Source of the DNA: Rheum nobile
Lineage: Eukaryota; Streptophyta; Magnoliopsida; Caryophyllales; Polygonaceae
Direction: 5' to 3'
Length of the DNA: 64,000 nucleotides
Assembly: GCA_027886185.1 (NCBI GenBank)
Contig: WOAB01000606.1
Coordinates: 1,178,001-1,242,000 of the forward strand
The notes under the pieces were generated by a model. The model saw nothing but the letters and a program-made list of their open reading frames with translations, was not told where the DNA came from and made no database searches. Position 1 is the stretch's first letter, and each line of letters opens with the position of its first letter. Below, piece by piece: positions 10,030 through 24,272 of this stretch. A program made the position numbers and the translations under genes.

Positions 10030-13000
10030 ATATACTTATATCATATAGTATTCCATTCAAATATACTTATATCATATAGTATTCCATTCAAATATACTTA
10101 TATCATATAGTATTTCATGTAAATATACTTATATCATATAGTATTCCATGTAAATATACTTATATCATATAGTATTCCATTGAAATATACTTATATCATA
10201 TAGTATTTCATTCAAATATACTTATATCATATAATATTTCATGTAAATATACTTATATCATATAGTATTCCATTCAAATATACTTATATCATATAGTATT
10301 CCATGTAAATATACTTATATCATATAGTATTCCATGTAAATATACTTATATCATATAGTATTCCATTCAAATATACTTATATCATATAGTATTCCATTCA
10401 AATATACTTATATCATATAGTATTCCATTCAAATATACTTATATCATATAGTATTCCATGTAAATATACTTATATCATATAGTATTCCATGTAAATATAC
10501 TTATATCATATAGTATTTCATTCAAATATACTTATATCATATAGTATTCCATTGAAATATACTTATATCATATAGTATTTCATTCAAATATACTTATATC
10601 ATATAGTATTCCATGTAAATATACTTATATCATATAGTATTCCATGTAAATATACTTATATCATATAGTATTCAATGTAAATATACTTATATCATATAGT
10701 ATTCCATTCAAATATACTTATATGATATAGTATTCCATTCAAATATACTTATATCATATAGTATTCCATGTAAATATACTTATATCATATAGTATTTCAT
10801 GTAAATATACTTATATCATATAGTATTCCATTCAAATATACTTATATCATATAGTATTTCATTCAAATATACTTATATCATATAGTATTTCATGTAAATG
10901 TACTTATATCATATAGTATTCCATGTAAATATACTTATATCATATAGTATTCCATGTAAATATACTTATATCATATAGTATTCCATGTAAATATACTTAT
11001 ATCACATAGTATTCCATGTAAATATACTTATATCATATAGTATTCCATTCAAATATACTTATATCATATAGTATTGCATGTAAATATACTTATATCATAT
11101 AGTATTCCATGTAAATATACTTATATCATATAGTATTCCATTCAAATATACTTATATCATATAGTATTTCATTTAAATATACTTATATCATATAGTATTC
11201 CATGTAAATATACTTATATCATATAGTATTCCATGTAAATATACTTATATCATATAGTATTCCATGTAAATATACTTATATCATATAGTATTCCATTCAA
11301 ATATACTTATATCATAAAGTATTCCATGTAAATATACTTATATCATATAGTATTCCATGTAAATATACTTATATCATATAGTATTCCATTCAAATATACT
11401 TATATCATATAGTATTTCATGTAAATATACTTATATCATATAGTATTCCATGTAAATATACTTATATCATATAGTATTCCATGTAAATATACTTATATCA
11501 TATAGTATTCCATTGAAATATACTTATATCATATAGTATTTCATTCAAATATACTTATATCATATAATATTTCATGTAAATATACTTATATCATATAGTA
11601 TTCCATTCAAATATACTTATATCATATAGTATTCCATGTAAATATACTTATATCATATAGTATTCCATGTAAATATACTTATATCATATAGTATTCCATG
11701 TAAATATACTTATATCACATAGTATTCCATGTAAATATACTTATATCATATAGTATTTCATTCAAATATACTTATATCATATAGTATTTCATGTAAATGT
11801 ACTTATATCATATAGTATTCCATGTAAATATACTTATATCATATAGTATTCCATGTAAATATACTTATATCATATAGTATTCCATGTAAATATACTTATA
11901 TCACATAGTATTCCATGTAAATATACTTATATCATATAGTATTCCATTCAAATATACTTATATCATATAGTATTGCATGTAAATATACTTATATCATATA
12001 GTATTCCATGTAAATATACTTATATCATATAGTATTCCATTCAAATATACTTATATCATATAGTATTTCATTCAAATATACTTATATCATATAGTATTCC
12101 ATGTAAATATACTTATATCATATAGTATTCCATGTAAATATACTTATATCATATAGTATTCCATGTAAATATACTTATATCATATAGTATTCCATTCAAA
12201 TATACTTATATCATATAGTATTCCATTCAAATATACTTATATCATAAAGTATTCCATGTAAATATACTTATATCATATAGTATTCCATGTAAATATACTT
12301 ATATCATATAGTATTCCATTCAAATATACTTATATCATATAGTATTTCATGTAAATATACTTATATCATATAGTATTCCATGTAAATATACTTATATCAT
12401 ATAGTTTTCCATTCAAATATACTTATATCATATAGTATTCCATTCAAATATACTTATATCATATAGTATTTCATATAAATATACTTATATCATATAGTAT
12501 TCCATGTAAATATACTTATATCATATAGTATTCCATGTAAATATACTTATATCATATAGTATTCCATGTAAATATACTTATATCATATAGTATTCCATTC
12601 AAATATACTTATATCATATAGTATTCCATGTAAATATACTTATATCATATAGTATTCAATGTAAATATACTTATATCATATAGTATTCCATTCAAATATA
12701 CTTATATGATATAGTATTCCATTCAAATATACTTATATCATATAGTATTCCATGTAAATATACTTATATCATATAGTATTTCATGTAAATATACTTATAT
12801 CATATAGTATTCCATTCAAATATACTTATATCATATAGTATTTCATTCAAATATACTTATATCATATAGTATTTCATGTAAATGTACTTATATCATATAG
12901 TATTCCATGTAAATATACTTATATCATATAGTATTCCATGTAAATATACTTATATCATATAGTATTCCATGTAAATATACTTATATCACATAGTATTCCA

Positions 13001-14812
13001 TGTAAATATACTTATATCATATAGTATTCCATTCAAATATACTTATATCATATAGTATTGCATGTAAATATACTTATATCATATAGTATTCCATGTAAAT
13101 ATACTTATATCATATAGTATTCCATTCAAATATACTTATATCATATAGTATTTAATTCAAATATACTTATATCATATAGTATTCCATGTAAATATACTTA
13201 TATCATATAGTATTCCATGTAAATATACTTATATCATATAGTATTCCATGTAAATATACTTATATCATATAGTATTCCATTCAAATATACTTATATCATA
13301 TAGTATTCCATTCAAATATACTTATATCATAAAGTATTCCATGTAAATATACTTATATCATATAGTATTCCATGTAAATATACTTATATCATATAGTATT
13401 CCATTCAAATATACTTATATCATATAGTATTTTATGTAAATATACTTATATCATATAGTATTCCATGTAAATATACTTATATCATATAGTTTTTCATTCA
13501 AATATACTTATATCATATAGTATTCCATTCAAATATACTTATATCATATAGTATTTCATATAAATATACTTATATCATATAGTATTCCATGTAAATATAC
13601 TTATATCATATAGTATTCCATGTAAATATACTTATATCATATAGTATTCCATGTAAATATACTTATATCATATAGTATTCCATTCAAATATACTTATATC
13701 ATATAGTATTGCATGTAAATATACTTATATCATATAGTATTCCATGTAAATATACTTATATCACATAGTATTCCATGTAAATATACTTATATCATATAGT
13801 ATTCCATTCAAATATACTTATATCATATAATATTCCATGTAAATATACTTATATCATATAGTATTCCATGTAAATATACTTATATCATATAGTATTCCAT
13901 GTAAATATACTTATATCATATAGTATTCCATTCAAATATACTTATATCATATAGTATTCCATTCAAATATACTTATATCATATAGTATTCCATGTAAATA
14001 TACTTATATCATATAGTATTCCATGTAAATATACTTATATCAAATAGTATTCCATTCAAATATACTTATATCATATAGTATTCCATGTAAATATACTTAT
14101 ATCATATAGTATTCCATGTAAATATACTTATATCATATAGTATTCCATTCAAATATACTTATATCATATAGTATTCCATTCAAATATACTTATATCATAT
14201 AGTATTTCATATAAATATACTTATATCATATAATATTCTATGTAAATATACTTATATCATATAGTATTCCATGTAAATATACTTATATCATATAGTATTC
14301 CATGTAAATATACTTATATCATATAGTATTCCATTCAAATATACTTATATCATATAGTATTCCATTCAAATATACTTATATCATATAGTATTCCATGTAA
14401 ATATACTTATATCATATAGTATTCCATGTAAATATACTTATATCATATAGTATTCCATTCAAATATACTTATATCATATAGTATTCCATGTAAATATACT
14501 TATATCGTATAGTATTCCATGTAAATATACTTATATCATATAGTATTCCATTCACATATACTTATATCATATAGTATTCCATTCAAATATACTTATATGA
14601 TATAGTATTCCATTCAAATATACTTATATCATATAGTATTCCATTCAAATATACTTATATCATATAGTATTCCATGTAAATATACTTATATCATATAGTA
14701 TTCCATGTAAATATACTTATATCATATAGTATTCCATCAAATATACTTATATCATATAGTATTTCATTCAAATATACTTATATCATATAGTATTTCATTC
14801 AAATATACATAA
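10030..14812. repeat. 31-bp AT-rich satellite, block 1 (about 154 copies)
   Basis: The monomer is TATACTTATATCATATAG followed by TATTCCATTCAAA or TATTCCATGTAAA, 31 bp in all. The two main variants differ in TTC versus TGT. Rare variants (AAATGTACTT, GATATAG, CACATAG, ATAAAG, TTGCATG) recur at spacings that are multiples of 31, for example AAATG at 10896, 11795 and 12880 (899 = 29 units, 1085 = 35 units). This shows higher-order duplication inside the block. There are no long open frames and no unique spacers. Confidence 0.95.
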
Positions 14813-14909
14813 AGATCAACAAATCGAAATACCATAATCATCAATAAAATATAATATATCATACACATTCCCAAAATACAATATAGTAACAATTCAGTAC
14901 ATATCAAAA

Positions 14910-16075
14910 CTACTCCGCGTCCGGCTGTCGCCCGCTACCAGATCCCTCCTCGTGTATCGAGTCGCGGAATATCTGGGATGCGCGTGGAATGGGAGGGGCC
15001 GAAGGCGTCACGTCACCCATCAGATACTCGATCCAACAGATCATCTGATCTGTAAGATGGGGAGGCAAATCGTCGTGATGGGCCAGAAAAGTCGTCATCT
15101 CGCCAGCCACCAGCTGTGAGCGCTGTATTACAAAACGAGTGTCAAAATAAACTTAAATATAATACATCCGACAGACCGAAAATCCAAACATCCGACGTAC
15201 CGTGACAGCAAAAGCCGGGGGAGGTGGAGGGACTGGAGGGACTGCGTGTGGATCCTGTCAGACAGACCGGCAATCCAAATATGGATGAGACATCTACTCA
15301 ATCCAATCGAGGTATGCGTCGTCACAATCCCACGCGAAGGTGGACGTGATAAGACCATGCAGCTTGATCAGCGGTCTCGGGTCCGCATCCCACCGACAGT
15401 GCTCATCCCCGTACTCAGTGACATACGACGTGAGCCGTGCACGTCGGACAACTTTCCTCGGCTCTAGCGGCGCCTGCGGAATACACTGTCTGTACCCGAA
15501 CTGACGGAGGCAACGGTCGGGCATGTACGGCTCACGTACGTCGAAAAACTCGATGACGCCTCGATACAACGAAGGAGCGTACCTTGGATCGTTGAAGTCC
15601 AGCTTTCCCCACGGTTGCCACCACACCTGAAATAAAAAATTAACTAAGTCAGATGCAAAAAAATAATCGAATAATTAAAAAAATATAACGTAAAGTTATT
15701 TTTATTACCTCTGAATACTGCATGGCGTCCATAACCTGACGCAGAGAGATAAGGCGGTCCGAGTCACTGCCCTGAGGAACCTCCCTCCCGTCACGGGCTG
15801 CAGCCCGTGAATCCCCCATGTGCTCCAGGTCAAGTGACGCATGACCTCGGAATGCGTGGAAATATGACCAAATCCACGTCTGTACAAAACATCTTATATT
15901 CGTTATCATTTATATCAAAAAATAATGTTAAAACTGAAAAACATGTAAATTACCCTCAAAAGCAGCGATGCTCCGGCCAATCCCTGTGCCTCGGCCCGCG
16001 ATGCCATACCCAACTGCCGGTATAGGTTGGCCAAGACACCAACACCCCAAGCATAACAGCCCGTGCGGTCGTGAT
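14910..16075 (-). pseudogene. PMD gene 3' fragment, copy 1
   Basis: A copy of the last exons of the PMD gene, - strand: part of exon 5 (15954-16075), exon 6 (about 15709-15879, starting TWIWSYFHAF), exon 7 (about 15201-15626, starting VWWQPWGKLDF) and exon 8 (14910-15122, ending in the stop). It is cut at 16075 inside exon 5, where satellite begins. It has an in-frame TAG after YLDWIE near 15297 (CAG in the third copy) as well as the TGA shared by all three copies near 15256. There is no promoter or 5' half, so it is a fragment. It appears identical to copy 2. Confidence 0.85.
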
Positions 16076-16078
16076 CAT

Positions 16079-19000
16079 AAAGTACTCCATGTAAATATAC
16101 TTATATCATATAGTATTCCATGTAAATATACTTATATCATATAGTATTCCATGTAAATATACTTATATCATATAGTATTCCATTCAAATATACTTATATC
16201 ATATAGTATTCCATTCAAATATACTTATATCATATAGTATTCCATGTAAATATACTTATATCATATAGTATTCCATGTAAATATACTTATATCATATAGT
16301 ATTCCATTCAAATATACTTATATGATATAGTATTCCATTCAAATATACTTATATCATATAGTATTCCATGTAAATATACTTATATCATATAGTATTTCAT
16401 GTAAATATACTTATATCATATAGTATTCCATTCAAATATACTTATATCATATAGTATTTCATTCAAATATACTTATATCATATAGTATTTCATGTAAATG
16501 TACTTATATCATATAGTATTCCATGTAAATATACTTATATCATATAGTATTCCATGTAAATATACTTATATCATATAGTATTCCATGTAAATATACTTAT
16601 ATCACATAGTATTCCATGTAAATATACTTATATCATATAGTATTCCATTCAAATATACTTATATCATATAGTATTGCATGTAAATATACTTATATCATAT
16701 AGTATTCCATGTAAATATACTTATATCATATAGTATTCCATTCAAATATACTTATATCATATAGTATTTCATTTAAATATACTTATATCATATAGTATTC
16801 CATGTAAATATACTTATATCATATAGTATTCCATGTAAATATACTTATATCATATAGTATTCCATGTAAATATACTTATATCATATAGTATTCCATTCAA
16901 ATATACTTATATCATAAAGTATTCCATGTAAATATACTTATATCATATAGTATTCCATGTAAATATACTTATATCATATAGTATTCCATTCAAATATACT
17001 TATATCATATAGTATTTCATGTAAATATACTTATATCATATAGTATTCCATGTAAATATACTTATATCATATAGTATTCCATGTAAATATACTTATATCA
17101 TATAGTATTCCATTGAAATATACTTATATCATATAGTATTTCATTCAAATATACTTATATCATATAATATTTCATGTAAATATACTTATATCATATAGTA
17201 TTCCATTCAAATATACTTATATCATATAGTATTCCATGTAAATATACTTATATCATATAGTATTCCATGTAAATATACTTATATCATATAGTATTCCATG
17301 TAAATATACTTATATCACATAGTATTCCATGTAAATATACTTATATCATATAGTATTTCATTCAAATATACTTATATCATATAGTATTTCATGTAAATGT
17401 ACTTATATCATATAGTATTCCATGTAAATATACTTATATCATATAGTATTCCATGTAAATATACTTATATCATATAGTATTCCATGTAAATATACTTATA
17501 TCACATAGTATTCCATGTAAATATACTTATATCATATAGTATTCCATTCAAATATACTTATATCATATAGTATTGCATGTAAATATACTTATATCATATA
17601 GTATTCCATGTAAATATACTTATATCATATAGTATTCCATTCAAATATACTTATATCATATAGTATTTCATTCAAATATACTTATATCATATAGTATTCC
17701 ATGTAAATATACTTATATCATATAGTATTCCATGTAAATATACTTATATCATATAGTATTCCATGTAAATATACTTATATCATATAGTATTCCATTCAAA
17801 TATACTTATATCATATAGTATTCCATTCAAATATACTTATATCATAAAGTATTCCATGTAAATATACTTATATCATATAGTATTCCATGTAAATATACTT
17901 ATATCATATAGTATTCCATTCAAATATACTTATATCATATAGTATTTCATGTAAATATACTTATATCATATAGTATTCCATGTAAATATACTTATATCAT
18001 ATAGTTTTCCATTCAAATATACTTATATCATATAGTATTCCATTCAAATATACTTATATCATATAGTATTTCATATAAATATACTTATATCATATAGTAT
18101 TCCATGTAAATATACTTATATCATATAGTATTCCATGTAAATATACTTATATCATATAGTATTCCATGTAAATATACTTATATCATATAGTATTCCATTC
18201 AAATATACTTATATCATATAGTATTCCATGTAAATATACTTATATCATATAGTATTCAATGTAAATATACTTATATCATATAGTATTCCATTCAAATATA
18301 CTTATATGATATAGTATTCCATTCAAATATACTTATATCATATAGTATTCCATGTAAATATACTTATATCATATAGTATTTCATGTAAATATACTTATAT
18401 CATATAGTATTCCATTCAAATATACTTATATCATATAGTATTTCATTCAAATATACTTATATCATATAGTATTTCATGTAAATGTACTTATATCATATAG
18501 TATTCCATGTAAATATACTTATATCATATAGTATTCCATGTAAATATACTTATATCATATAGTATTCCATGTAAATATACTTATATCACATAGTATTCCA
18601 TGTAAATATACTTATATCATATAGTATTCCATTCAAATATACTTATATCATATAGTATTGCATGTAAATATACTTATATCATATAGTATTCCATGTAAAT
18701 ATACTTATATCATATAGTATTCCATTCAAATATACTTATATCATATAGTATTTAATTCAAATATACTTATATCATATAGTATTCCATGTAAATATACTTA
18801 TATCATATAGTATTCCATGTAAATATACTTATATCATATAGTATTCCATGTAAATATACTTATATCATATAGTATTCCATTCAAATATACTTATATCATA
18901 TAGTATTCCATTCAAATATACTTATATCATAAAGTATTCCATGTAAATATACTTATATCATATAGTATTCCATGTAAATATACTTATATCATATAGTATT

Positions 19001-20412
19001 CCATTCAAATATACTTATATCATATAGTATTTTATGTAAATATACTTATATCATATAGTATTCCATGTAAATATACTTATATCATATAGTTTTTCATTCA
19101 AATATACTTATATCATATAGTATTCCATTCAAATATACTTATATCATATAGTATTTCATATAAATATACTTATATCATATAGTATTCCATGTAAATATAC
19201 TTATATCATATAGTATTCCATGTAAATATACTTATATCATATAGTATTCCATGTAAATATACTTATATCATATAGTATTCCATTCAAATATACTTATATC
19301 ATATAGTATTGCATGTAAATATACTTATATCATATAGTATTCCATGTAAATATACTTATATCACATAGTATTCCATGTAAATATACTTATATCATATAGT
19401 ATTCCATTCAAATATACTTATATCATATAATATTCCATGTAAATATACTTATATCATATAGTATTCCATGTAAATATACTTATATCATATAGTATTCCAT
19501 GTAAATATACTTATATCATATAGTATTCCATTCAAATATACTTATATCATATAGTATTCCATTCAAATATACTTATATCATATAGTATTCCATGTAAATA
19601 TACTTATATCATATAGTATTCCATGTAAATATACTTATATCAAATAGTATTCCATTCAAATATACTTATATCATATAGTATTCCATGTAAATATACTTAT
19701 ATCATATAGTATTCCATGTAAATATACTTATATCATATAGTATTCCATTCAAATATACTTATATCATATAGTATTCCATTCAAATATACTTATATCATAT
19801 AGTATTTCATATAAATATACTTATATCATATAATATTCTATGTAAATATACTTATATCATATAGTATTCCATGTAAATATACTTATATCATATAGTATTC
19901 CATGTAAATATACTTATATCATATAGTATTCCATTCAAATATACTTATATCATATAGTATTCCATTCAAATATACTTATATCATATAGTATTCCATGTAA
20001 ATATACTTATATCATATAGTATTCCATGTAAATATACTTATATCATATAGTATTCCATTCAAATATACTTATATCATATAGTATTCCATGTAAATATACT
20101 TATATCGTATAGTATTCCATGTAAATATACTTATATCATATAGTATTCCATTCACATATACTTATATCATATAGTATTCCATTCAAATATACTTATATGA
20201 TATAGTATTCCATTCAAATATACTTATATCATATAGTATTCCATTCAAATATACTTATATCATATAGTATTCCATGTAAATATACTTATATCATATAGTA
20301 TTCCATGTAAATATACTTATATCATATAGTATTCCATCAAATATACTTATATCATATAGTATTTCATTCAAATATACTTATATCATATAGTATTTCATTC
20401 AAATATACATAA
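16079..20412. repeat. 31-bp satellite, block 2 (about 140 copies)
   Basis: Same monomers as block 1. From 16321 on it follows block 1 at a constant offset of 5600 bp, including the rare variants (AAATG at 16496, ATAGTTTTCC at 18001). No difference was seen in the lines I compared. The first about 240 bp differ from block 1 at that offset and match the start of block 3 instead. Confidence 0.95.
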
Positions 20413-20509
20413 AGATCAACAAATCGAAATACCATAATCATCAATAAAATATAATATATCATACACATTCCCAAAATACAATATAGTAACAATTCAGTAC
20501 ATATCAAAA

Positions 20510-21675
20510 CTACTCCGCGTCCGGCTGTCGCCCGCTACCAGATCCCTCCTCGTGTATCGAGTCGCGGAATATCTGGGATGCGCGTGGAATGGGAGGGGCC
20601 GAAGGCGTCACGTCACCCATCAGATACTCGATCCAACAGATCATCTGATCTGTAAGATGGGGAGGCAAATCGTCGTGATGGGCCAGAAAAGTCGTCATCT
20701 CGCCAGCCACCAGCTGTGAGCGCTGTATTACAAAACGAGTGTCAAAATAAACTTAAATATAATACATCCGACAGACCGAAAATCCAAACATCCGACGTAC
20801 CGTGACAGCAAAAGCCGGGGGAGGTGGAGGGACTGGAGGGACTGCGTGTGGATCCTGTCAGACAGACCGGCAATCCAAATATGGATGAGACATCTACTCA
20901 ATCCAATCGAGGTATGCGTCGTCACAATCCCACGCGAAGGTGGACGTGATAAGACCATGCAGCTTGATCAGCGGTCTCGGGTCCGCATCCCACCGACAGT
21001 GCTCATCCCCGTACTCAGTGACATACGACGTGAGCCGTGCACGTCGGACAACTTTCCTCGGCTCTAGCGGCGCCTGCGGAATACACTGTCTGTACCCGAA
21101 CTGACGGAGGCAACGGTCGGGCATGTACGGCTCACGTACGTCGAAAAACTCGATGACGCCTCGATACAACGAAGGAGCGTACCTTGGATCGTTGAAGTCC
21201 AGCTTTCCCCACGGTTGCCACCACACCTGAAATAAAAAATTAACTAAGTCAGATGCAAAAAAATAATCGAATAATTAAAAAAATATAACGTAAAGTTATT
21301 TTTATTACCTCTGAATACTGCATGGCGTCCATAACCTGACGCAGAGAGATAAGGCGGTCCGAGTCACTGCCCTGAGGAACCTCCCTCCCGTCACGGGCTG
21401 CAGCCCGTGAATCCCCCATGTGCTCCAGGTCAAGTGACGCATGACCTCGGAATGCGTGGAAATATGACCAAATCCACGTCTGTACAAAACATCTTATATT
21501 CGTTATCATTTATATCAAAAAATAATGTTAAAACTGAAAAACATGTAAATTACCCTCAAAAGCAGCGATGCTCCGGCCAATCCCTGTGCCTCGGCCCGCG
21601 ATGCCATACCCAACTGCCGGTATAGGTTGGCCAAGACACCAACACCCCAAGCATAACAGCCCGTGCGGTCGTGAT
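20510..21675 (-). pseudogene. PMD gene 3' fragment, copy 2
   Basis: Exactly 5600 bp downstream of copy 1 and apparently identical to it, including the TAG after YLDWIE and the truncation inside exon 5 at the satellite junction. The order of the partial reading frames is the same (exon 8 at 20510-20722 up to exon 5 at 21675). It is a product of segmental tandem duplication rather than an independent gene capture. Confidence 0.85.
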
Positions 21676-21678
21676 CAT

Positions 21679-24272
21679 AAAGTACTCCATGTAAATATAC
21701 TTATATCATATAGTATTCCATGTAAATATACTTATATCATATAGTATTCCATGTAAATATACTTATATCATATAGTATTCCATTCAAATATACTTATATC
21801 ATATAGTATTCCATTCAAATATACTTATATCATATAGTATTCCATGTAAATATACTTATATCATATAGTATTCCATGTAAACATACTTATATCAAATAGT
21901 ATTCCATTCAAATATACTTATATCATATAGTATTCCATGTAAATATACTTATATCATATAGTATTCCATGTAAATATACTTATATCATATAGTATTTCAT
22001 TCAAATATACTTATATCATATAGTATTCCATTCAAATATACTTATATCATATAGTATTCCATTCAAATATACTTATATCATATAGTATTCCATGTAAATA
22101 TACTTATATCATATAGTATTCCATGTAAATATACTTATATCATATAGTATTCAATGTAAATATACTTATATCATATAGTATTCCATTCAAATATACTTAT
22201 ATGATATAGTATTCCATTCAAATATACTTATATCATATAGTATTCCATGTAAATATACTTATATCATATAGTATTTCATGTAAATATACTTATATCATAT
22301 AGTATTCCATTCAAATATACTTATATCATATAGTATTTCATTCAAATATACTTATATCATATAGTATTCCATGTAAATATACTTATATCATATAGTATTC
22401 CATGTAAATATACTTATATCACATAGTATTCCATGTAAATATACTTATATCATATAGTATTCCATTCAAATATACTTATATCATATAGTATTGCATGTAA
22501 ATATACTTATATCATATAGTATTCCATGTAAATATACTTATATCATATAGTATTCCATTCAAATATACTTATATCATATAGTATTTCATTCAAATATACT
22601 TATATCATATAGTATTCCATGTAAATATACTTATATCATATAGTATTCCATGTAAATATACTTATATCATATAGTATTTCATGTAAATATACTTATATCA
22701 TATAGTATTCCATGTAAATATACTTATATCATATAGTATTCCATTCAAATATACTTATATCATATAGTATTCTATTCAAATTTACTTATATCATAAAGTA
22801 TTCCATGTAAATATACTTATATCATATAGTATTCCATGTAAATATACTTATATCATATAGTATTCCATTCAAATATACTTATATCATATAGTATTTCATG
22901 TAAATATACTTATATCATATAGTATTCCATGTAAATATACGTATATCATATAGTTTTCCATTCAAATATACTTATATCATATAGTATTCCATTCAAATAT
23001 ACTTATATCATATAGTATTTCATATAAATATACTTATATCATATAGTATTCCATGTAAATATACTTATATCATATAGTATTTCATGTAAATATACTTATA
23101 TCATATAGTATTCCATGTAAATATACTTATATCATATAGTATTCCATTCAAATATACTTATATCATATAGTATTGCATGTAAATATACTTATATCATATA
23201 GTATTCCATGTAAATATACTTATATCACATAGTATTCCATGTAAATATACTTATATCATATAGTATTCCATTCAAATATACTTATATCATATAATATTCC
23301 ATGTAAATATACTTATATCATATAGTATTCCATGTAAATATACTTATATCATATAGTATTCCATGTAAATATACTTATATCATATAGTATTCCATTCAAA
23401 TATACTTATATCATATAGTATTCCATTCAAATATACTTATATCATATAGTATTCCATGTAAATATACTTATATCATATAGTATTCCATGTAAATATACTT
23501 ATATCAAATAGTATTCCATTCAAATATACTTATATCATATAGTATTCCATGTAAATATACTTATATCATATAGTATTCCATGTAAATATACTTATATCAT
23601 ATAGTATTCCATTCAAATATACTTATATCATATAGTATTCCATTCAAATATACTTATATCATATAGTATTTCATATAAATATACTTATATCATATAATAT
23701 TCTATGTAAATATACTTATATCATATAGTATTCCATGTAAATATACTTATATCATATAGTATTCCATGTAAATATACTTATATCATATAGTATTCCATTC
23801 AAATATACTTATATCATATAGTATTCCATTCAAATATACTTATATCATATAGTATTCCATGTAAATATACTTATATCATATAGTATTCCATGTAAATATA
23901 CTTATATCATATAGTATTCCATTCAAATATACTTATATCATATAGTATTCCATGTAAATATACTTATATCGTATAGTATTCCATGTAAATATACTTATAT
24001 CTAATAGTATTCCATTCACATATACTTATATCATATAGTATTCCATTCAAATATACTTATATGATATAGTATTCCATTCAAATATACTTATATCATATAG
24101 TATTCCATTCAAATATACTTATATCATATAGTATTCCATGTAAATATACTTATATCATATAGTATTCCATGTAAATATACTTATATCATATAGTATTCCA
24201 TCAAATATACTTATATCATATAGTATTTCATTCAAATATACTTATATCATATAGTATTTCATTCAAATATAC
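21679..24272. repeat. 31-bp satellite, block 3 (about 84 copies)
   Basis: Same 31-bp monomers, with about 1.7 kb less than block 2, and with private variants (GTAAACATACTT near 21877, ACGTATATC near 22940, ATCTAATAG near 24000). It begins like block 2 for roughly 200 bp after the PMD fragment junction and ends with the same flank (ACATAAAGATCAACAAATCG) as block 1 and block 2. Confidence 0.95.

Noticed and set aside
9388..10060. Ladder of overlapping 66-67 residue frames on the - strand
   Set aside because: They are the same 67-bp minisatellite read in register; three units equal 201 bp, so an open frame repeats at each unit. No protein family is implied.
10030..14812. CRISPR-like array of 31-bp repeats
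   Set aside because: The repeats are head-to-tail with no unique spacers, they are AT-rich satellite monomers, and the window is plant DNA.
10030..24272. Centromere
   Set aside because: Only some 380 monomers inside one transposon, with no wider array in view; there is no sequence evidence for centromere function.
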